Shown here in pieces: positions 17,701-19,757 of a stretch of 19,757 nt of DNA. Source of the stretch: CAYMKE01 sp964390955 (GTDB taxonomy: Bacteria > Bacteroidota > Bacteroidia > Bacteroidales > JBBRXJ01); NCBI GenBank assembly GCA_964390955.1, contig CAYMKE010000026.1:1-19757 (forward strand), given 5' to 3'. Numbering within the stretch: position 1 is the stretch's first letter; the number at the start of each line of letters is the position of its first letter. The notes under the pieces were generated by a model. That model searched no databases. It was not told the DNA's origin and saw nothing but the letters and a program-made list of their open reading frames with translations. Position numbers and translations under genes: made by a program.

Positions 17701-19506
17701 ATCACCGGCTTGTCCCAGGGCCCCGGGGATATTATTTTATTTGATGATGAAGGTGTTATGAGGAACGATTCTTTTTACATTGAAGAACCGGAGCCATTAA
17801 CAACAATGTTCACAGTCCATAACCTTTTATGTTATCACGATTCATCCGGATTTGTTGATTTTGACATATCTGGTGGTACGCCTGGATATTTTGTTGCTGC
17901 TGATACGTCTGAATGGACTCCGGGAGATACTCTTTCCGGTTTGGCTGCATCTTCACACCAGTCTTTATTTGTTAAAGATGCCCATGGATGCTTAACAGAC
18001 ACTTTTGCTGTAATTACGGAACCACCGGAACTTATCATTGAAATGGATTCGGTTAAGAGGTCATTGTGTAATCGTAATGATGGAGCAATATATACACATG
18101 CCAAAGGCGGAACAGATGAATATACATACTCATGGTTTTATATGGATTCTGCAAAACATATAGCGCAAAACAGCAGCAGTGCCGATAGTTTATATTCAGG
18201 GCTTTACAGTGTTGTTGTTATGGATGGTAATGCTTGCCATGATTCTGTTCTGATAATTCTACCTGATTCAAATGGGCCCCGTATAACAGATTATGCTATA
18301 GATTCTGTTTCATGTTATGGAGATAGCGATGGAAGTGTTCGTGTATCAGGAGTACAGGATGGCTTCCCTGGATACAATTATTTTCTTAATGGTGACTCTG
18401 CTGGCCTTAACAATATGAATTTACCTGCAGGCGAATATCATTTTAGAATTTTAGACCAGAAGAATTGCAAATTTGATACACTTTTTAAGATACATCAACC
18501 TTTACCTCTTAATATTACCGGAAACATAACATCACCCACCTGTTATAATTTTTTTGATGGAAGTATCTCTGTCACTGTAACAGGAGGGAATGGCGGATAT
18601 CAATTACAGTGGGATTCAGGTGGTACGAAAAATGCGATAAGAAACCTTAATAAAGGCTATTATACAGTGATCGTTACTGATAGAAAATCTTGTTCTGCAG
18701 AACGTTCATTTAGAGTTATTCCGCCTCCGGCTCCAGAGATTGGCTTCCGGCCCGATTCGGCTGTCTTGTGTACAGGCAGCACAAAGCAACTGGATGGAGG
18801 CAGTTTTTCAACATATCAATGGATGAAAGGCGACACAGCCATCTCTTCTGCCCGCCGCATTACCCTTGGAGAAACGGGTATCTATGTACTCAATACATGG
18901 GATTCTAGCGGGTGCTTTGCTACCGATACATTTAAACTAATTGTCACAGACACGCCCCTGGATGTGTTATTGTTTTTACAAGACAGTGCCCTCATTGGCG
19001 AAACGGTTGAGGCCATTGATGTGACATGGCCGGTGCCCGACAGTATTCGGTGGGTAACTGATGCCCCGGTGGAATATCATGACAGCAATGATTGGTCATA
19101 TTCATTTACCAGTAACCGGGAAACCCGTATTCGCTTAACACTTAGGGCTTGGTATGGAGGATGTTACAGCGATTCCACCAAAACCATCATGTTTTATAGA
19201 AATGACTCTGTCATTCCGCAAAAGTCATTAACCTCTGAACCCCTCATAACAGGATTCCAGGCATATCCCAATCCCAATACCGGCACCTTTTTTATTCGTG
19301 TGAAACTCAGCAGAACGGCAGGGATTACCCTGCGCCTGTTCGGACTTGAACACAGTGGCGCCGATGGGTTGTTGGATGTCAAAAATCGTGCAGGCTTTGA
19401 TGAATATGAAGTCTCATATAATATTAGACACCTTAACCAGGGTATGTATTTAATGGTGTTAACAGCAGGCAATGAAAAACAAACCCTGAAAATGATTATT
19501 GAATGA
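14701..19506 (+). CDS. SprB-repeat surface adhesin with T9SS type A sorting domain and palindrome-encoded leader
   Basis: 1601 aa as read. Residues 1-45 lead into a repeat region with the same VVRSVHATD units as the previous gene (to about residue 130). A signal peptide follows (SACILFFIVFNTVIA, ending near A179). The mature part has a unique N-terminal region, then at least six or seven SprB-type modules starting near residues 790, 871, 967, 1044, 1123, 1205 and 1281. These have the hallmark CYGxxxG opening, GGxxxY core, LxxGxYxxxVxDxxxC closing and EPxPL linker. Residues of about 1517-1601 (FQAYPNPNTGTFFIRV to LNQGMYLMVLTAGNEKQTLK) are a T9SS type A C-terminal sorting domain, so the protein should be exported and fixed to the outer surface. 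SprB relatives serve in gliding or adhesion. An in-frame TTG at 15121 would give a conventional leader of about 39 residues and is an alternative start; the upstream part would then be untranslated. Confidence 0.85.
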   Translation: MKRRILKTKDRIQNTEFIRCKSKQILSLTALYPNINDVHSAKIIDVVRSVPFKTVVRSVHATDCQNTLFMQPPATPKPQINAVRSVHATDTPNTLLMQPHITSKPQINVVRSVHATDPQLNIIHSLSTTAQKTPPKQQNYLRLLSQQPVFKNVLPSIASILRTVSACILFFIVFNTVIADDGYFIKIDVASSVDAVNKGLPLICYDRRDGDDAYPFFYTDGNVSCGISKSSECSISQHNMEWEDLFDNNIHMEDSNGSKKVNSRISVISHYFDDTEIELCFGETASDYTEFSISDDIKFQLYDEGEGWQRQCPESNKDYEVIWFEFKSYHITDFLNIFDSECLTSASNTTTFSFNDFNEVVTWVEDIYIQVLDAQNNLVNEINVGTSNASVEISYNDLTNGNPEYYYGKSLYFRTKFTLQNYSPYPSCTRNYITDKEEHRTYYKALPDFSVEGDSEHLFQACYPKVRVKVDVSDDIKNKLDDYQFNVKPCDAPEEKANIAKMELVTVNGGDYLQYKDTVDEKSLLFHNKALHPCGYLHIIQLTNSTADSSKYCAAEAPFCVETNDIPNPLTIQSINPTEYTYLSNTYHYTKYDDPNSCDVSLTLEDNGAQSRLGHFEYKPSSGGSWSNVPDYTEHSATDYSLTGFPQNNNYYVQAVDNDGCTSSIESTDSLLAPMNLTITEFSKTPPVCHPANTDHELDSLASIEIEWSGGIGPYTLEIQYIDENLDWHVLYTQDTIKSNDDNVSIPLLSPRDYYVIVIKDEYNSQASETFELSYPGEIRLSGTAHDFLCPGDFNTGSITYKLQGLGTDDTAVFYLKENLRNLTSLNDSMWTTGRGLSEGSYNIRVKNQQGCYDTVNGLVIDEPEPYSIHTKTHRIKEYGDTTGVIEYDIFGANGGYRHYLLYNNDTIVKEYSQNDNYGWITSLWPGDYTLFFKDQNNCWSDDTMFKIIQPQAPLTFAVDSVINIDCYGNQNGKVICQAEGGWPPYNYLINETYFTQDTIITGLSQGPGDIILFDDEGVMRNDSFYIEEPEPLTTMFTVHNLLCYHDSSGFVDFDISGGTPGYFVAADTSEWTPGDTLSGLAASSHQSLFVKDAHGCLTDTFAVITEPPELIIEMDSVKRSLCNRNDGAIYTHAKGGTDEYTYSWFYMDSAKHIAQNSSSADSLYSGLYSVVVMDGNACHDSVLIILPDSNGPRITDYAIDSVSCYGDSDGSVRVSGVQDGFPGYNYFLNGDSAGLNNMNLPAGEYHFRILDQKNCKFDTLFKIHQPLPLNITGNITSPTCYNFFDGSISVTVTGGNGGYQLQWDSGGTKNAIRNLNKGYYTVIVTDRKSCSAERSFRVIPPPAPEIGFRPDSAVLCTGSTKQLDGGSFSTYQWMKGDTAISSARRITLGETGIYVLNTWDSSGCFATDTFKLIVTDTPLDVLLFLQDSALIGETVEAIDVTWPVPDSIRWVTDAPVEYHDSNDWSYSFTSNRETRIRLTLRAWYGGCYSDSTKTIMFYRNDSVIPQKSLTSEPLITGFQAYPNPNTGTFFIRVKLSRTAGITLRLFGLEHSGADGLLDVKNRAGFDEYEVSYNIRHLNQGMYLMVLTAGNEKQTLKMIIE
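14839..15090 (+). repeat. Palindrome array B
   Basis: Same family as array A. A left-half copy starts at 14839. Full copies start at 14866 (perfect), 14947 (arms changed, two mismatched pairs) and 15028 (perfect), and a degenerate copy lies at 15067-15090. Spacings are 27, 81, 81 and 39 nt, again all multiples of three. The linkers hold in-frame ATGs at 14908 and 14989. The terminal degenerate copy has the same ATCC..AGCCTCT...CTACAG pattern as the last copy of array A. The array lies within the N-terminal part of the adhesin ORF, ahead of its signal peptide. Confidence 0.9.
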
Positions 19507-19757
19507 AAAAGGATGCAAATAAAATAATACAACAGTCGCGTGAGCAGGGAATTTTTTTCACGGCGCACCCGCGTGATCGAAAAGATCACTTCGCTTCATT
19601 TTATTTCGCTCGTGATGACGTTTTCGTGGGTTTAGTCCCGTTGTTTCCTGTTGCCGGTAGTCTCCGGTTCAAAACTGTTGTCCGTAACGTCCAAATAAAA
19701 AACGTTGTCCGTAGCGTCCACGCTACGGACTGCCAAAATACATTGTTCATGCAGCCC
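19503..19757 (+). CDS. 5' part of a further ORF with palindrome-encoded leader (3' end outside window)
   Basis: An ATG at 19503 overlaps the TGA of the adhesin gene (ATGA) and opens a frame without stops for 85 codons to the last base of the window. It reads MKKDANKIIQQSREQG, passes through the dispersed hairpin element near 19573-19620, and enters a palindrome array in the same phase as in the two preceding genes, giving VVRNVQIKN then VVRSVHATDCQNTLFMQP. By analogy the window ends inside the leader, and a signal peptide and secreted protein would follow. No product can be named. The alternative is that this is intergenic DNA that happens to be open: the stretch before the array is only about 58 codons and is largely made of repeat elements. 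Confidence 0.42.
   Translation, partial: MKKDANKIIQQSREQGIFFTAHPRDRKDHFASFYFARDDVFVGLVPLFPVAGSLRFKTVVRNVQIKNVVRSVHATDCQNTLFMQP
19573..19620. repeat. Hairpin and dispersed-element-like inverted repeat
   Basis: A hairpin with arms GTGATC (19573-19578) and GATCAC (19584-19589) around GAAAA overlaps a larger inverted repeat running from GATCACTTCGCTTC to GCTCGTGATGACG (19584-19620). The second resembles the widespread dispersed bacterial element of the form GATTGCTTCGC...GCTCGCAATGACG, with the TGC/GCA pair replaced by CAC/GTG. It is distinct from the GTCCGTAGCGT family and lies just before array C. Confidence 0.5.
19680..19757 (+). repeat. Palindrome array C (cut by window end)
   Basis: A left-half copy starts at 19680 (GTCCGTAACGTCC, one change) and a perfect 24-nt palindrome lies at 19707-19730, 27 nt later, followed by the first 27 nt of a linker. 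That linker part is identical to the one after the first perfect copy of array B (14890-14916), nearly 5 kb away, and carries the same in-frame ATG (19749). The array probably continues beyond the window. Confidence 0.88.

Overview
The window looks like a chromosomal piece of a Bacteroidota bacterium (Cytophagia/Sphingobacteriia/Flavobacteriia-like; I cannot place it more precisely). Evidence for this: a DUF4290 gene directly upstream of murA; promoters of the phylum-specific form TTTG/TTG-N19-TAnnTTTG; a type IX secretion (T9SS) C-terminal sorting domain; SprB-type surface repeats; and A-rich start regions instead of strong Shine-Dalgarno sites.

Layout. Positions 1-319 are intergenic, with a 7-bp tandem repeat, a pair of FNR/CRP-like palindromes and a candidate promoter. 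A 181-aa CheW-like gene (320-865, +) converges on a minus-strand housekeeping block that is transcribed leftward: pcrA/uvrD helicase (5278-3002, TTG start), a DUF4290 gene (2822-2211, GTG start) and murA (2200-887, with Asp at the usual catalytic-Cys position). Rightward from 5507 runs a surface-protein cluster: an outer-membrane beta-barrel protein (5507-7282), a 1499-aa secreted Ig-like protein (7414-11913), a secreted fibronectin-III protein (12057-14693), a 1601-aa SprB-repeat adhesin with a T9SS sorting domain (14701-19506), and the first 85 codons of a further ORF (from 19503) that leaves the window.

The most unusual thing is a family of 24-nt palindromes (arms GTCCGTAGCGT and ACGCTACGGAC around CC). 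They are arranged in three arrays, and each array lies at the 5' end of one of the last three ORFs. Copy-to-copy distances are 27, 39, 45, 81 or 93 nt, all multiples of three. All three arrays are read in the same phase (peptide VVRSVHATD), and they lie before the signal peptides, not after them. As read, two exported proteins would carry 140-180 residue repeat-encoded leaders in front of their signal sequences. In the fibronectin gene there is no standard in-frame start between the array and the signal peptide, so some of the array must be translated unless a very unusual start is used. Whether these are in-frame selfish palindromes, a regulatory mRNA structure, or repeat-filled intergenic DNA that happens to be open is the main question this window raises.

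Function of the cluster (inference): the barrel protein and the 1499-aa protein share a -7 element and an exact 15-nt motif in their leaders, and the last three ORFs are almost contiguous. This suggests a jointly expressed cell-surface or adhesion apparatus delivered in part by T9SS.
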